Positions 53,578 to 62,179 of a stretch of 64,000 nt of DNA are shown here, piece by piece. Source of the stretch: CAYYUA01 sp964542585 (GTDB lineage Bacteria; Bacteroidota; Bacteroidia; CAILMK01; CAYYUA01); assembly GCA_964542585.1 (NCBI GenBank), contig CAZIUI010000004.1:1-64000 (forward strand), read 5' to 3'. Within the stretch, counting starts at the first letter, position 1. The number at the start of each line of letters is the position of its first letter. The translations under genes and the position numbers were made by a program. The notes below the pieces were generated by a model. The model made no database searches. It saw only the letters and a program-made list of their open reading frames with translations, and was not told where the DNA came from.

Positions 53578-54231
53578 ATGAATTTTTTAGCTCATTTCTA
53601 TTTTGATGGGGTTGCTAGTGCACCATACTACAACCTTGGATTAGTGTTGCCGGACTTGATGGGAATGGTTAAAAGGGGGTGGAAATTCAAGCAAAGTCAC
53701 CTCCAAAACCATCTTTTTCCAGTTCATAAAGCCATTGCGAGCGGTGCATTAGCCCATCTCGAAATGGATGATTGGTTTCATAATACCAATTTTTTTGTCA
53801 AAAGCAGATCATTGGTGAAGGCAACCTTAGAAAAGGCAAGGGTTACCTATCCGCCTTACAGGCCGGGTTTTTTATCACATGTTTTACTTGAACTCCTCGT
53901 TGACCGCCTTATAGTCATGCATTACCCTGAAAAGGCTTCAGAATTTTACAATGAGCTAGCTAAGGTGGATCTTGAAAAGCTAAGGAGTTTTTTTGGAAGT
54001 ATTGATCTACCCTTTGACGAGCATTTTCCTTGCTTTTTTACGCGATTCGTCAATAACCAATCTGCTTTCCGTTATGCTCAGGATTCAGCACTGCTTGAAG
54101 CCTTAAATCAAATATCAAGAAGAGTTTCGCAGCCAGTTTTTACTTCTACCCAAATGAATGACCTCAAAGCAAAGCTAAGGGACCTTGATCTCAATATGTT
54201 TTATAGTTTTGATAACCTCTTTAAAGATTAA
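53578..54231 (+). CDS. ACP phosphodiesterase-like protein (DUF479)
   Basis: 217 residues, all soluble. The opening MNFLAHFYFDG and the following PDLMGMVKRG are the signature of the DUF479/AcpH group, relatives of the E. coli enzyme that removes phosphopantetheine from ACP. The conserved DDWFHNT segment (about 65-71) probably carries metal ligands (HD-type fold). Activity on ACP has been shown only for some members. It is alone on its transcript, 68 bases before the PNGase F-like gene. Confidence 0.75.
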   Translation: MNFLAHFYFDGVASAPYYNLGLVLPDLMGMVKRGWKFKQSHLQNHLFPVHKAIASGALAHLEMDDWFHNTNFFVKSRSLVKATLEKARVTYPPYRPGFLSHVLLELLVDRLIVMHYPEKASEFYNELAKVDLEKLRSFFGSIDLPFDEHFPCFFTRFVNNQSAFRYAQDSALLEALNQISRRVSQPVFTSTQMNDLKAKLRDLDLNMFYSFDNLFKD

Positions 54232-54299
54232 TATACCTAATACGAGAAAAGGCCTATCCTCTTTTTTTTCAACAATAAAAACTTCTGAACATAAGCCTT

Positions 54300-56573
54300 A
54301 TGCGACTTTTGCTTCTTATACCTGCCATTTGTTTATTGTGTCCAATCATATCCATGAGTTCACCGGGTGATACTACTACTATCACCGCTCACCAAGGCAC
54401 GGATATGACAAGCTATGGGGCCTATGATCAATGGACAAAATTTCCCTCCAAAAATAAGAGTTTCCGCAATGTTAATCTGACCTATACCCTGGGATGTGCC
54501 TCCTCAGGCTGCAGTGAATGGGACTACACTACCAGGGTAATAGCTTTGAAACCAACCGGAAAAATCGATTCTACTAAAAAGCAGCATCCCAATTTTAAGG
54601 TGAATGGCTCTGAAGAAGCCCCCATTAGTGTAAGTCGGAATCCAACTTACCAGGTTTATTATGATACGGTAAAGAATGCTGTAGATACTACTCAAAGGGA
54701 TTCCCTTTTACTGGTGTCCTACAAAGTAGAAGGGGAAGGTGTCAAACCAATAGATACTGTTGTCCGCTGGCCTGCAGGTTATTTCCGTTACACCATTGAT
54801 CAAAAAGGTAACCGGATAGACTCTACTTTGGTACAAAGTGACTCTACCTGGCAGGGAACTCAGTTAACGTACATAAAGACATCACCTGTCTTTAAAGAGA
54901 TAGAATTATCCCGCGTAATTACGCCCTATGCCGGCTATATGCAAACATCAAGACAGGGATTTGATAACAGTTGGGAGCGTAAATACAGGTTTAATGTAAC
55001 CGATTTTAGAAAATTGCTACGAGACTCGGTTAAAATCCGTGTATTCTATGAGGGCTACAGTTCAGGTTTTTCGGCTAGTATACGGTTTCATTTTGTAGAA
55101 GGGAAAGCAAGTAAGCGCGTTTCCAATGTTCAAAACCTTTATCAAGGCGGATTCCCCTACAAAAACCCTACAGCTTTTGAGCAAAATCAAATGCCACCCC
55201 AGTACGTAAAGCTTCCTCCTGATGTCGAGCAAGCGAAGGTCCGAGTGATCCCATCAGGGCATGGTTTTGATAACAACACCAATTGTGCAGAATTCTGCAA
55301 AAAACACTACAAGCTTAACGTAAATGGTAATGAGGTAGCTCGGCAGCTTATGTGGCGGAATGATTGCGGAAGTAATCCTATTTTTCCGCAGTCGGGTACG
55401 TGGTTGTTAGACCGGGCTAATTGGTGTCCGGGTAGCCGTGTTATTACCTATGAGCACAATATAACAGATGCTATAAAAGCCGGTAACAACAGCTTTAACC
55501 TTGATCTTGAGCCGATCAATTGGAATGGCGACCAGCGGCCTTCTTACAATTTTTCTGTTCAGTTAATTACTTATTCAGGCACACGTAACTCAGTGGATGC
55601 GGCACTTCAAGCAATTAAAGCACCATCCAATAAGGACGTCTATAGCCGGAAAAATCCAGCTGCTATGAATCCGGAGGTCGTGGTTAAGAATAAAGGAAAA
55701 AAAACCATCCAGCAGTTAGCTTTTAAATATGGCGCTGATGGTGCTGTTAATAATACCTACCAATGGGATGGAAGCCTGAAACCAATGCAAAAGCAAACAA
55801 TTGAATTTCCAACTAAGATTAAAAATTGGCGCACAGATGGTAGGAGTCCATTTATAGTGGAAATTGAAGAGGTTAATGGTAACTCGGATGATAATGCTGT
55901 TAACGACAAGAAGGTTTCTGAATTTTCTGCACCCTCGGTTCTGCCAAAACAATTTGTTATTTGGCTAACGACCAATGCGCAGGCTCAGCAAAACGAGCTC
56001 TACATCATACGGGCAAATGGGGATACGGTTTACCAAAAAACAAGTTTTAGCAATAACACCCGTTACAGGGATACGGTGAATCTACCAAACAAGAGAGCAG
56101 AGTATAGGCTGGTTCTGGATGATGACAGCCCCAACCAGGAATCGCCAGCTGATGAGAATGGGCTCTACTATCCTTTTCTTGAACGAGTAGGCCAAGGAAG
56201 CTTTGCACTGCGCGAACCCGGACAGATAGGTAAGATTATAAAAAACTTTAATTCAGATTTTGGCTCTCAGATAAATTATCACTTTGTAACCGGTAAGGCT
56301 TTTTACATAGGGAAAAATGATCCTGTGCAAAAGTCAGATCAAATCAGGTTGTACCCTAATCCAACCGATGGTCGCCTAACCGTATCCACCCATCAAGCTG
56401 TTGAGCAATGGCAAGTTCTGGATCAGTTAGGAAGGGTTGTTTACAGTAAAAAAGGACAGAGCAGCAATGGAGGATCAAAACAGTTGAACCTTCATCAACT
56501 ACAGCCCGGTATTTACTACCTTAATGCCCTCAAAGATGGAACGGTAGCTACACGAAAGGTTATACTCAAGTAA
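54300..56573 (+). CDS. Secreted PNGase F-like protein with T9SS tail
   Basis: 757 residues with a signal peptide (about 1-21). The N-terminal half contains GCASSGCSEWDYTT, and the middle has SGHGFDNNTNCAEFC, then MWRNDCGSNPIFPQSGTWLLDR and NWCPG, the signatures of the PNGase F C-terminal domain and related proteins. PNGase F removes N-glycans from glycoproteins. The catalytic Asp and Glu of the flavobacterial enzyme could not be confirmed, so this may be a binding or unrelated activity. Residues from about 685 (QIRLYPNPTDGRLTVS) to the end form a T9SS sorting tail, so it is exported by T9SS to the surface or medium. Its stop abuts the convergent ruvB stop. Confidence 0.85.
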   Translation: MRLLLLIPAICLLCPIISMSSPGDTTTITAHQGTDMTSYGAYDQWTKFPSKNKSFRNVNLTYTLGCASSGCSEWDYTTRVIALKPTGKIDSTKKQHPNFKVNGSEEAPISVSRNPTYQVYYDTVKNAVDTTQRDSLLLVSYKVEGEGVKPIDTVVRWPAGYFRYTIDQKGNRIDSTLVQSDSTWQGTQLTYIKTSPVFKEIELSRVITPYAGYMQTSRQGFDNSWERKYRFNVTDFRKLLRDSVKIRVFYEGYSSGFSASIRFHFVEGKASKRVSNVQNLYQGGFPYKNPTAFEQNQMPPQYVKLPPDVEQAKVRVIPSGHGFDNNTNCAEFCKKHYKLNVNGNEVARQLMWRNDCGSNPIFPQSGTWLLDRANWCPGSRVITYEHNITDAIKAGNNSFNLDLEPINWNGDQRPSYNFSVQLITYSGTRNSVDAALQAIKAPSNKDVYSRKNPAAMNPEVVVKNKGKKTIQQLAFKYGADGAVNNTYQWDGSLKPMQKQTIEFPTKIKNWRTDGRSPFIVEIEEVNGNSDDNAVNDKKVSEFSAPSVLPKQFVIWLTTNAQAQQNELYIIRANGDTVYQKTSFSNNTRYRDTVNLPNKRAEYRLVLDDDSPNQESPADENGLYYPFLERVGQGSFALREPGQIGKIIKNFNSDFGSQINYHFVTGKAFYIGKNDPVQKSDQIRLYPNPTDGRLTVSTHQAVEQWQVLDQLGRVVYSKKGQSSNGGSKQLNLHQLQPGIYYLNALKDGTVATRKVILK

Positions 56574-57626
56574 TTAAGTTTCCGAAAACAGGTCACCTGA
56601 ATTACTTTGGGGATCCTGATAAGATTCCCCCAAGTGCTGGTAGGCTTTTAGGGTGGCCTGTCGTCCCCTTGGCGTACGATGAATGTATCCTTCTTGTATA
56701 AGGTAAGGTTCGTATACTTCCTCAATTGTACCGGCCTCCTCACTTACGGCGGTTGCAATGGTCATTAAACCCACAGGGCCGCCCTGAAATTTTTTAATGA
56801 TAGTCCGTAAGATCTTATTATCCATTTCATCCAGGCCATGTTCATCCACATCCAGGGCTTCTAACGCATAGCGGGTGATAGCTCGGGTTACATGGCCATC
56901 GGCTTTGATCTGGGCAAAATCGCGAACTCTTCTGAGCAAAGCATTACAAATCCTTGGCGTACCGCGGCTTCTGCGTGCAATTTCCTGAGAGGCTTGCTCA
57001 TCAATCTGAACGTTTAAGATTTCGGAAGATCGCTTAACGATCTGGCTCAACAGCTCGGCATCATAGTAATTCAGCCTTGAATTGATGCCGAAGCGTGCTC
57101 GTAGCGGTGCGGTCAATAAACCGGAACGCGTGGTTGCTCCAATAAGGGTGAACGGATTGAGTTTTACCTGCACAGTTCGGGCATTGGGCCCGCTTTCAAG
57201 CATAATATCGATCTGGTAATCCTCCATTGCAGAGTAAAGGTACTCCTCAATGACGGGATTCATTCGGTGAATTTCATCAATGAAGAGGATATCCCGATCC
57301 TCCAGGCCGGTAAGTAATCCAGCCAGGTCACCAGGCTTATCCAGAACGGGTCCGGAAGTAATTTTAATATTGACGCCCAATTCCTGAGCGATGATATGAG
57401 CTAACGTGGTTTTTCCTAGACCCGGTGGGCCATGCAGTAGAACATGATCCAGGGCTTCCTGGCGGTTTAAGGCTGCTTGAACAAATATTTTAAGGTTTTC
57501 AACAAGCTTATCTTGGCCAAAGAAATCGGAAAATGCAATGGGGCGCAAAGCCTGTTGATTTTCCGCGCGTTTCTCTTGATCTGCCAGTTCATCCAGCGGC
57601 CGCTCCTGATTATTATCCTCAGCCAT
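56574..57626 (-). CDS. ruvB: Holliday junction DNA helicase RuvB
   Basis: 350 residues. The AAA+ motor drives branch migration with RuvA. Walker A is GPPGLGKTTL (66-75), Walker B LFIDEIHR, sensor GATTRSGLLTAPLRARFG, and the winged-helix C-terminal domain has EPYLIQEGYIHRTPRGR. ATG at 57626. ruvA and ruvC are elsewhere. A 67-base gap separates it from dapA. Confidence 0.96.
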   Translation of the reverse strand: MAEDNNQERPLDELADQEKRAENQQALRPIAFSDFFGQDKLVENLKIFVQAALNRQEALDHVLLHGPPGLGKTTLAHIIAQELGVNIKITSGPVLDKPGDLAGLLTGLEDRDILFIDEIHRMNPVIEEYLYSAMEDYQIDIMLESGPNARTVQVKLNPFTLIGATTRSGLLTAPLRARFGINSRLNYYDAELLSQIVKRSSEILNVQIDEQASQEIARRSRGTPRICNALLRRVRDFAQIKADGHVTRAITRYALEALDVDEHGLDEMDNKILRTIIKKFQGGPVGLMTIATAVSEEAGTIEEVYEPYLIQEGYIHRTPRGRQATLKAYQHLGESYQDPQSNSGDLFSET

Positions 57627-57693
57627 GGCCTTGTGTTTTATTCAATATCTACTAAAAATCATCAGTTGTATTTAAGGTAATTGAGCTTTAGCA

Positions 57694-58560
57694 CTATTGT
57701 GATACTTGTTGCTTGATCTCCTGTTGTAATGCTTCACTGACGGGAACTAAGGGTAGTCGTAATACTTGCTCACAGTATCCCATGGCGGATAAAAAGGCTT
57801 TGACGCCTCCAGGATTACCTTCAGCAAATACTTTACGCATGGTTGGCATCAATTGATAATGGTGCTTACGCGCGGTGGTAAAATCCTCCTTTAACCCCGC
57901 TTTTACCATTTCTGACAGGGCTTTGGGGTAAGCATTGGCGGTAACTGATATAACCCCATCCATGCCGATCCCTAAGTAACCAATGGTTAAGTGATCATCC
58001 CCTGAAACAACCTGGAAGTCACTGGGCTTATTTTCAAGGATGTTCATTACCTGCTGCATATCCCCAGAGGCTTCTTTTATTCCTTGAATATTGGGATGCT
58101 GAGCAAGCTGAAGCGTAGTGACGGATTCCAGGTTTTTTCCAGTACGGCCTGGAACATTGTATAAAATGATCGGTAGGGGTGCGGTATTAGCCAATGTCTG
58201 GTAATGGGCAATTAAGCCTGCCTGCGTAGGTTTGTTATAGTAGGGGGATACAGATAAAATAGCGCTACAGCCTTCAAGCTCCAGGTTTGCTAGTTCCTGT
58301 TGGAGTTCATAGGTATTGTTGCCGCCTACGCCTACTACCAGTGGGATTCGGCCCTGCGTTTCGGTTTTTGTTAAACTTAAGATCCGCTTTTTTTCCTCCA
58401 AGGTTAATGTGGCGGACTCACCTGTAGTTCCCAACATAACCAGGTAAGAAACGCCTCCTTTTTGCAAATGGCCCAGTATCTTTTTTAGCGCAGGCTCATC
58501 TACCTCCCCTTTTTGATCAAAAGGCGTTACAACGGCTACTCCTGTTCCTTGAATGTCCAT
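57694..58560 (-). CDS. dapA: 4-hydroxy-tetrahydrodipicolinate synthase
   Basis: 288 residues, TIM barrel. It condenses pyruvate with aspartate semialdehyde, the first committed step to diaminopimelate and lysine. Schiff-base lysine K162 (GIKEASGD), Y134 (ILYNVPGRTG) and T45/T46 (LGTTGES) are present; Y107 is in SPYYNKP. R139 binds the substrate carboxylate. It follows the DUF6913 gene by 4 bases. Confidence 0.95.
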   Translation of the reverse strand: MDIQGTGVAVVTPFDQKGEVDEPALKKILGHLQKGGVSYLVMLGTTGESATLTLEEKKRILSLTKTETQGRIPLVVGVGGNNTYELQQELANLELEGCSAILSVSPYYNKPTQAGLIAHYQTLANTAPLPIILYNVPGRTGKNLESVTTLQLAQHPNIQGIKEASGDMQQVMNILENKPSDFQVVSGDDHLTIGYLGIGMDGVISVTANAYPKALSEMVKAGLKEDFTTARKHHYQLMPTMRKVFAEGNPGGVKAFLSAMGYCEQVLRLPLVPVSEALQQEIKQQVSQ

Positions 58561-58564
58561 TATC

Positions 58565-59119
58565 TCAATGCTTTTGGATACGTTTTAAATAAGCCATGAA
58601 GTCTGCAATTCCTGAACTAAGTGCGGCCTCGTCTCTCATGTTAACCATAAAGTCATAAATATAAGCATACTTTTCCGTGTAAAAAGCGGTGCAAAAGCTG
58701 AGCTTGGCAATGGCCAGGATGTAATGCCCCAGAAAAAAATCAGGCGAGCAAAGGTTGATAGCCAGGTCATGGGGTTGTTCAGTTATGGCTTTGTGCAATT
58801 CTGATTTAGGCAACCCGAGGTAATTCAGATCTTTTTGACTAAAAACCTTAACCAAAGAAGTTTCAGTGACTATGGGCAGCTCTTGCTTTTTTGATTGAAA
58901 AATCAAGATCGTGACGATCTTTTGTTGATTAGCTAATTCCTCGCGGAAGTTTAGTAGGGCTTCTTGTTCCGTAGTGTTTTCGGGAGCTCCTACTATTAAA
59001 ATGCGCTCAGCATTTTCGAAAGTTAAAGGCTGTACCAAAGCTTTTGGACGCCAAAAACGGATTTGCATTAACCATTGCTGCAAGTACTTGAGCAATCTAT
59101 TAATGCCGCTGTTTATCAT
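58565..59119 (-). CDS. DUF6913 family protein
   Basis: 184 residues, cytosolic, no membrane helix. The central part reads ILIVGAPENTTEQEALLNFREEL, INLCSPDFFLGHYILAIAKLSFC and a closing YAYIYDFMVNMRDEA. This is the DUF6913 pattern found beside dapA in many Bacteroidota; nothing is known of its function. It lies 4 bases before dapA, so the genes are surely co-expressed. It might act in cell-wall precursor metabolism by association. Confidence 0.75.
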   Translation of the reverse strand: MINSGINRLLKYLQQWLMQIRFWRPKALVQPLTFENAERILIVGAPENTTEQEALLNFREELANQQKIVTILIFQSKKQELPIVTETSLVKVFSQKDLNYLGLPKSELHKAITEQPHDLAINLCSPDFFLGHYILAIAKLSFCTAFYTEKYAYIYDFMVNMRDEAALSSGIADFMAYLKRIQKH

Positions 59120-59186
59120 GTAATTAACTTCAACATTCGGTTTTAAAAAGCTTTTTTTACCGGCCTATTCCGGTCCGTCCATTGAT

Positions 59187-59609
59187 TTAGGGTCCCTGTG
59201 GGTCTGTATTATCAATGGAAGACGCTTCTTCTCCCTCACCCGATGTATAATCAAGGTTATTCCTCAACTCCAGCAGAAATTTCCTGAGCTCCCGCAGTTG
59301 CTCAGCCAGGCGAAATGCTTCCTGATCGGAGGTGTCAGAGCTTTCAAGAGCTTTGCGCGCATAATTCAAGGAATAATGCCGCTCTTTAACAAGGAAATAT
59401 ATGTACTTTATTTGATCAATGTCTTGCTTTGTAAAAAGGCGATGCCCCTTGCGGTTTTTTTTGGGCTGGAGATTCCGAAATTGTCGTTCCCAGTATCGGA
59501 TTAAAGAGGTATTTACACTAAGAATCTCCGCAACCTCTCCAATGGTGTAGTACCGCTTATCGTTTGTTTTCCTGTTGGAGGCCTGATGTTCTTCCGCTTT
59601 TGCTACCAC
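59187..59609 (-). CDS. MerR-family transcriptional regulator
   Basis: 140 residues from GTG 59609. The winged helix-turn-helix spans about 19-86: KRYYTIGEVAEILSVNTSLIRYWERQF, then GHRLFTKQDIDQIKYIYFL. A short coiled-coil helix and an acidic tail follow, without a metal- or drug-binding domain. This small MerR type is usually found next to the M23 peptidase in Bacteroidota. It begins 5 bases after that gene. Confidence 0.88.
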   Translation of the reverse strand: MVAKAEEHQASNRKTNDKRYYTIGEVAEILSVNTSLIRYWERQFRNLQPKKNRKGHRLFTKQDIDQIKYIYFLVKERHYSLNYARKALESSDTSDQEAFRLAEQLRELRKFLLELRNNLDYTSGEGEEASSIDNTDPQGP

Positions 59610-59614
59610 TTTCT

Positions 59615-60589
59615 TTAATCCAGGGATTGATTAGCACGGTTCGCTAACAATACGACTTTTTGATACTCTTTGGGGCTCAACTCATTGTGAAAATAATTGA
59701 TAGGGTTCACTGGTTTCCCATTTTTACGCACCTCATAGTGAAGATGTGGGCCGGTTGAAAGCCCCGTATTGCCAATGGTCCCGATCAATTCACCGCGCTG
59801 GACGGTTTCACCTTCTTTGGCCTTGAAATCTGAAAGATGGGCATAACGAGTTTTATAACCATAACCATGGTCGATCATGAGCTGGTTCCCGTACCCGCTT
59901 TTAGAATAATTTTTTCTTATGACCTCTCCTTTTCCTGTTGCATAAACCGGAGCTCCGATCTGGGTCGTAAAATCAAGGCCTTCGTGAAACTGTACGGTTT
60001 TGTAAATGGGATGGATCCGTTTGCCATATCCGGAGGCTATGCGGGTCAGCTCTTTGTTCTGAATCGGCTGTATTGAGGGAATAGCAGAAAGCATATCCTG
60101 TTTTCTGGAAGCTAGCTCTGTAATTTCATTGTAAGAATCTGACAACACATGAAGTTTCTTGCTAATTTTATTAAGATCCTTTTGCGTTGATTTCACAAGG
60201 TCACCAAAGGCAAAACCCTGAAGATTGGGACCATACTCAACGCCACCATAGCCGGCATTGCGAACGGCAGCTGAAACAGGCTCAGCCTCAAAGATCGAGC
60301 GATAAATTTGCTTATCGCGGCGCTCTAAAGTTCTAACAGTTTGTTTAATGTTATCTAACCTTTCCTGCATGGCTTTATACTGCCGGTTGTAAACTTCCAC
60401 TTTCTGCTTTAACCGGTCTTCCTCAGGCGTGTCAAAATAGTAGCTCATCCCCATGAAAATTGCCACTGAAAGGATAACTGAAAGCGATAAAACACCGCCT
60501 ATTCGCAGCATTATTTCTCCAATATTGAGCCGGTATGGACGATAGGTTAAACTGTTAGGGTCAAAATGGTATTTTGGGTTTCGCGCCAT
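59615..60589 (-). CDS. M23-family peptidoglycan endopeptidase
   Basis: 324 residues. One N-terminal membrane helix (about 31-52), a coiled coil (about 57-95 and 135-165) and a C-terminal LytM domain. The zinc site is H (QFHEGLDFTT, with D) and the H-x-H of GPHLHYEV; GYGKRIHPIYKT is the usual opening. It cuts peptide cross-links in the cell wall or, if inactive, activates amidases. The coiled coil resembles MepM-type enzymes. It has its own promoter (60611-60640). Confidence 0.92.
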   Translation of the reverse strand: MARNPKYHFDPNSLTYRPYRLNIGEIMLRIGGVLSLSVILSVAIFMGMSYYFDTPEEDRLKQKVEVYNRQYKAMQERLDNIKQTVRTLERRDKQIYRSIFEAEPVSAAVRNAGYGGVEYGPNLQGFAFGDLVKSTQKDLNKISKKLHVLSDSYNEITELASRKQDMLSAIPSIQPIQNKELTRIASGYGKRIHPIYKTVQFHEGLDFTTQIGAPVYATGKGEVIRKNYSKSGYGNQLMIDHGYGYKTRYAHLSDFKAKEGETVQRGELIGTIGNTGLSTGPHLHYEVRKNGKPVNPINYFHNELSPKEYQKVVLLANRANQSLD

Positions 60590-60896
60590 GGGTTTGATCC
60601 TTTATAATCGCAAAAATAATTAATGCCACCTTAGGAACAAGTATCACAATTCTGCCAAATTAGCTCCTTCAAAGAGATTTATTCAAGCTTTTAGGGAACT
60701 TAAGGCGAAATGTAAAACTCAAAATGAGTTCTACATAAGGTCAAAATAGCGCAAAAATTAATGCGGCTGTCAGACAAGTTTAAATAAAACGACCTGGCGG
60801 ATAAAGTTGTATTAAAAAAATTTTTACCAAAAAAGCCATTAAAAGGTTATTATGAGCCTAAATTCGCTAAAGTCGGGTAAAATAAATTTTTGAAAT
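60590..60896. promoter_or_regulatory. Divergent region between the M23 and CPBP genes
   Basis: 307 bases, no gene seen. Apart from the M23 promoter it holds a 23-base dyad (60712-60734) with arms GTAxAACTCA / TGAGTTxTAC, a single mismatch and a 3-base centre. The dyad is a likely operator or hairpin. TAAATTTTTG near 60885-60894, just before the CPBP ATG, resembles a -7 box with one extra base. Confidence 0.4.
60611..60640 (-). promoter_or_regulatory. Bacteroidota promoter for the M23-MerR operon
   Basis: On the minus strand TTG (60640-60638), 19 bases, then TATTTTTG (60618-60611), a near-ideal match to the consensus. The ATG at 60589 follows after a leader of about 18 bases. Confidence 0.65.
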
Positions 60897-61643
60897 ATGG
60901 ATTGGAAATTCCTTATTTGGGTAGGCTTATATACAATTTTAGCTTTTTCGCTCTTCTGGATTTTCTTCTTCCGCCTTCAAAAACTTATTGGGCATGATGT
61001 GGCTACTGATCCCATCCCACATCGCAATTTAATTTTTGCTCAAAGGGCCTTGGGGTTTATGTTATTTGGACCGCTTGCGGCCTTTGCCGGATACCTTCTG
61101 GTAAGTAATCCATGGTCCCAAACTGGCATAAGGTTTTTAAGGCCACAGGAAGTGGCTTTATGGGCAGGCGTGTTAGTATCCTTGCTATTGATCTTTAACT
61201 TGTTTAGTGCTAAGACCAAGGTTAATCAGCGAACGTACCCTCAGATCCGAATCAGGAGGTGGTCACCCTCATTTTTTACTTTAAATGCTGCTACTTGGCT
61301 TTTATTTCTATTAGGCTATGAATATTTATTCAGAGGTCTGTTGTTTTTTCCGGCTCTAGAGCTTATAGGCTTGTGGCCAGCCATAGCACTCAATATTGTT
61401 CTTTATTCTTTAGTTCATGTTCCTAAGGGCATCCATGAGATCCTGGGTGCCTTACCTTTTGGCGTCATCCTTTGCCTGGCTGCCTATGACACTGGAAGTT
61501 TTTGGATTGCTTTCCTAGCTCACGGAGCTCAGGCTGTGATCAATGAATTTTATGCAATCCGCTTTAATCCTGAAATGGATTTCGGAGAACAAACAAATCC
61601 TTTATCGAATGAGGCGTTAAAATCAGACGATAATTCTGATTAA
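60897..61643 (+). CDS. CPBP-family intramembrane metalloprotease-like protein
   Basis: 248 residues with about six membrane helices. The CPBP motifs are partly kept: YEYLFRG (usual EExxxR, the first Glu replaced by Tyr), LYSLVHVPKG (FxxxH-like) and LAHGAQAVIN (HxxxN/B). Such proteins process prenylated or other membrane substrates, or are pseudoenzymes. With one catalytic Glu missing, activity is uncertain. Its stop overlaps the convergent phosphatase gene by 4 bases. Confidence 0.75.
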   Translation: MDWKFLIWVGLYTILAFSLFWIFFFRLQKLIGHDVATDPIPHRNLIFAQRALGFMLFGPLAAFAGYLLVSNPWSQTGIRFLRPQEVALWAGVLVSLLLIFNLFSAKTKVNQRTYPQIRIRRWSPSFFTLNAATWLLFLLGYEYLFRGLLFFPALELIGLWPAIALNIVLYSLVHVPKGIHEILGALPFGVILCLAAYDTGSFWIAFLAHGAQAVINEFYAIRFNPEMDFGEQTNPLSNEALKSDDNSD

Positions 61644-62125
61644 AACGACAGTGCGTGCTGCTGCTTTAAAAAATGGATGAAATTTTCGATAGAGCGGTTA
61701 AGCACGTTGAAAACGCCATCAAAGTCAGCCTCCCCACCCATATAAGGATCCGGAACGCTTATCAACTCATTGGCCTGAGGATCGAATTCTCGTATAAGAA
61801 AAATTTTATGGAGGTTGGTCCCCTTTGCATCCATACCCTCAACATCTCTGCGATTATTCTCATCCATTACCAGGATATAATCGTAACCTTCTGGGGCTTT
61901 ATCGGCTACATGTTCAGCAATGGAGTTCAGGTTTATACCATTGGCATTGGCAACATTCAGGGTTCGCTCGTCAGGCCTGTTGCCTAAGTGCCAGGTTCCG
62001 GTTCCGGCCGAAGATACTTCCACCTCTTGATCAAGCCCATTTTCTTGTAATTGCTTTTTCATAATCCCTTCAGCAAGTGGGGAGCGGCATATATTTCCAA
62101 GGCAAACAAATAAAACACGAATCAT
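61640..62125 (-). CDS. Low-molecular-weight protein-tyrosine-phosphatase
   Basis: 161 residues from ATG 62125 (an upstream TTG at 62149 is less likely). The P-loop is C8LGNICRS at the very N-terminus (CxxxxxRS) and the acid Asp is in SVPDPYMGGEADF. Such enzymes act on protein phosphotyrosine, often in exopolysaccharide control, or on arsenate in relatives. No kinase partner is nearby. Convergent overlap with CPBP, 4 bases. Confidence 0.9.
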   Translation of the reverse strand: MIRVLFVCLGNICRSPLAEGIMKKQLQENGLDQEVEVSSAGTGTWHLGNRPDERTLNVANANGINLNSIAEHVADKAPEGYDYILVMDENNRRDVEGMDAKGTNLHKIFLIREFDPQANELISVPDPYMGGEADFDGVFNVLNRSIENFIHFLKQQHALSF

Positions 62126-62179
62126 AAAAGCTTTTTTTGAGCTAAGCAAAAATAAATAAAAGGTATAACCGGTGTTAGT

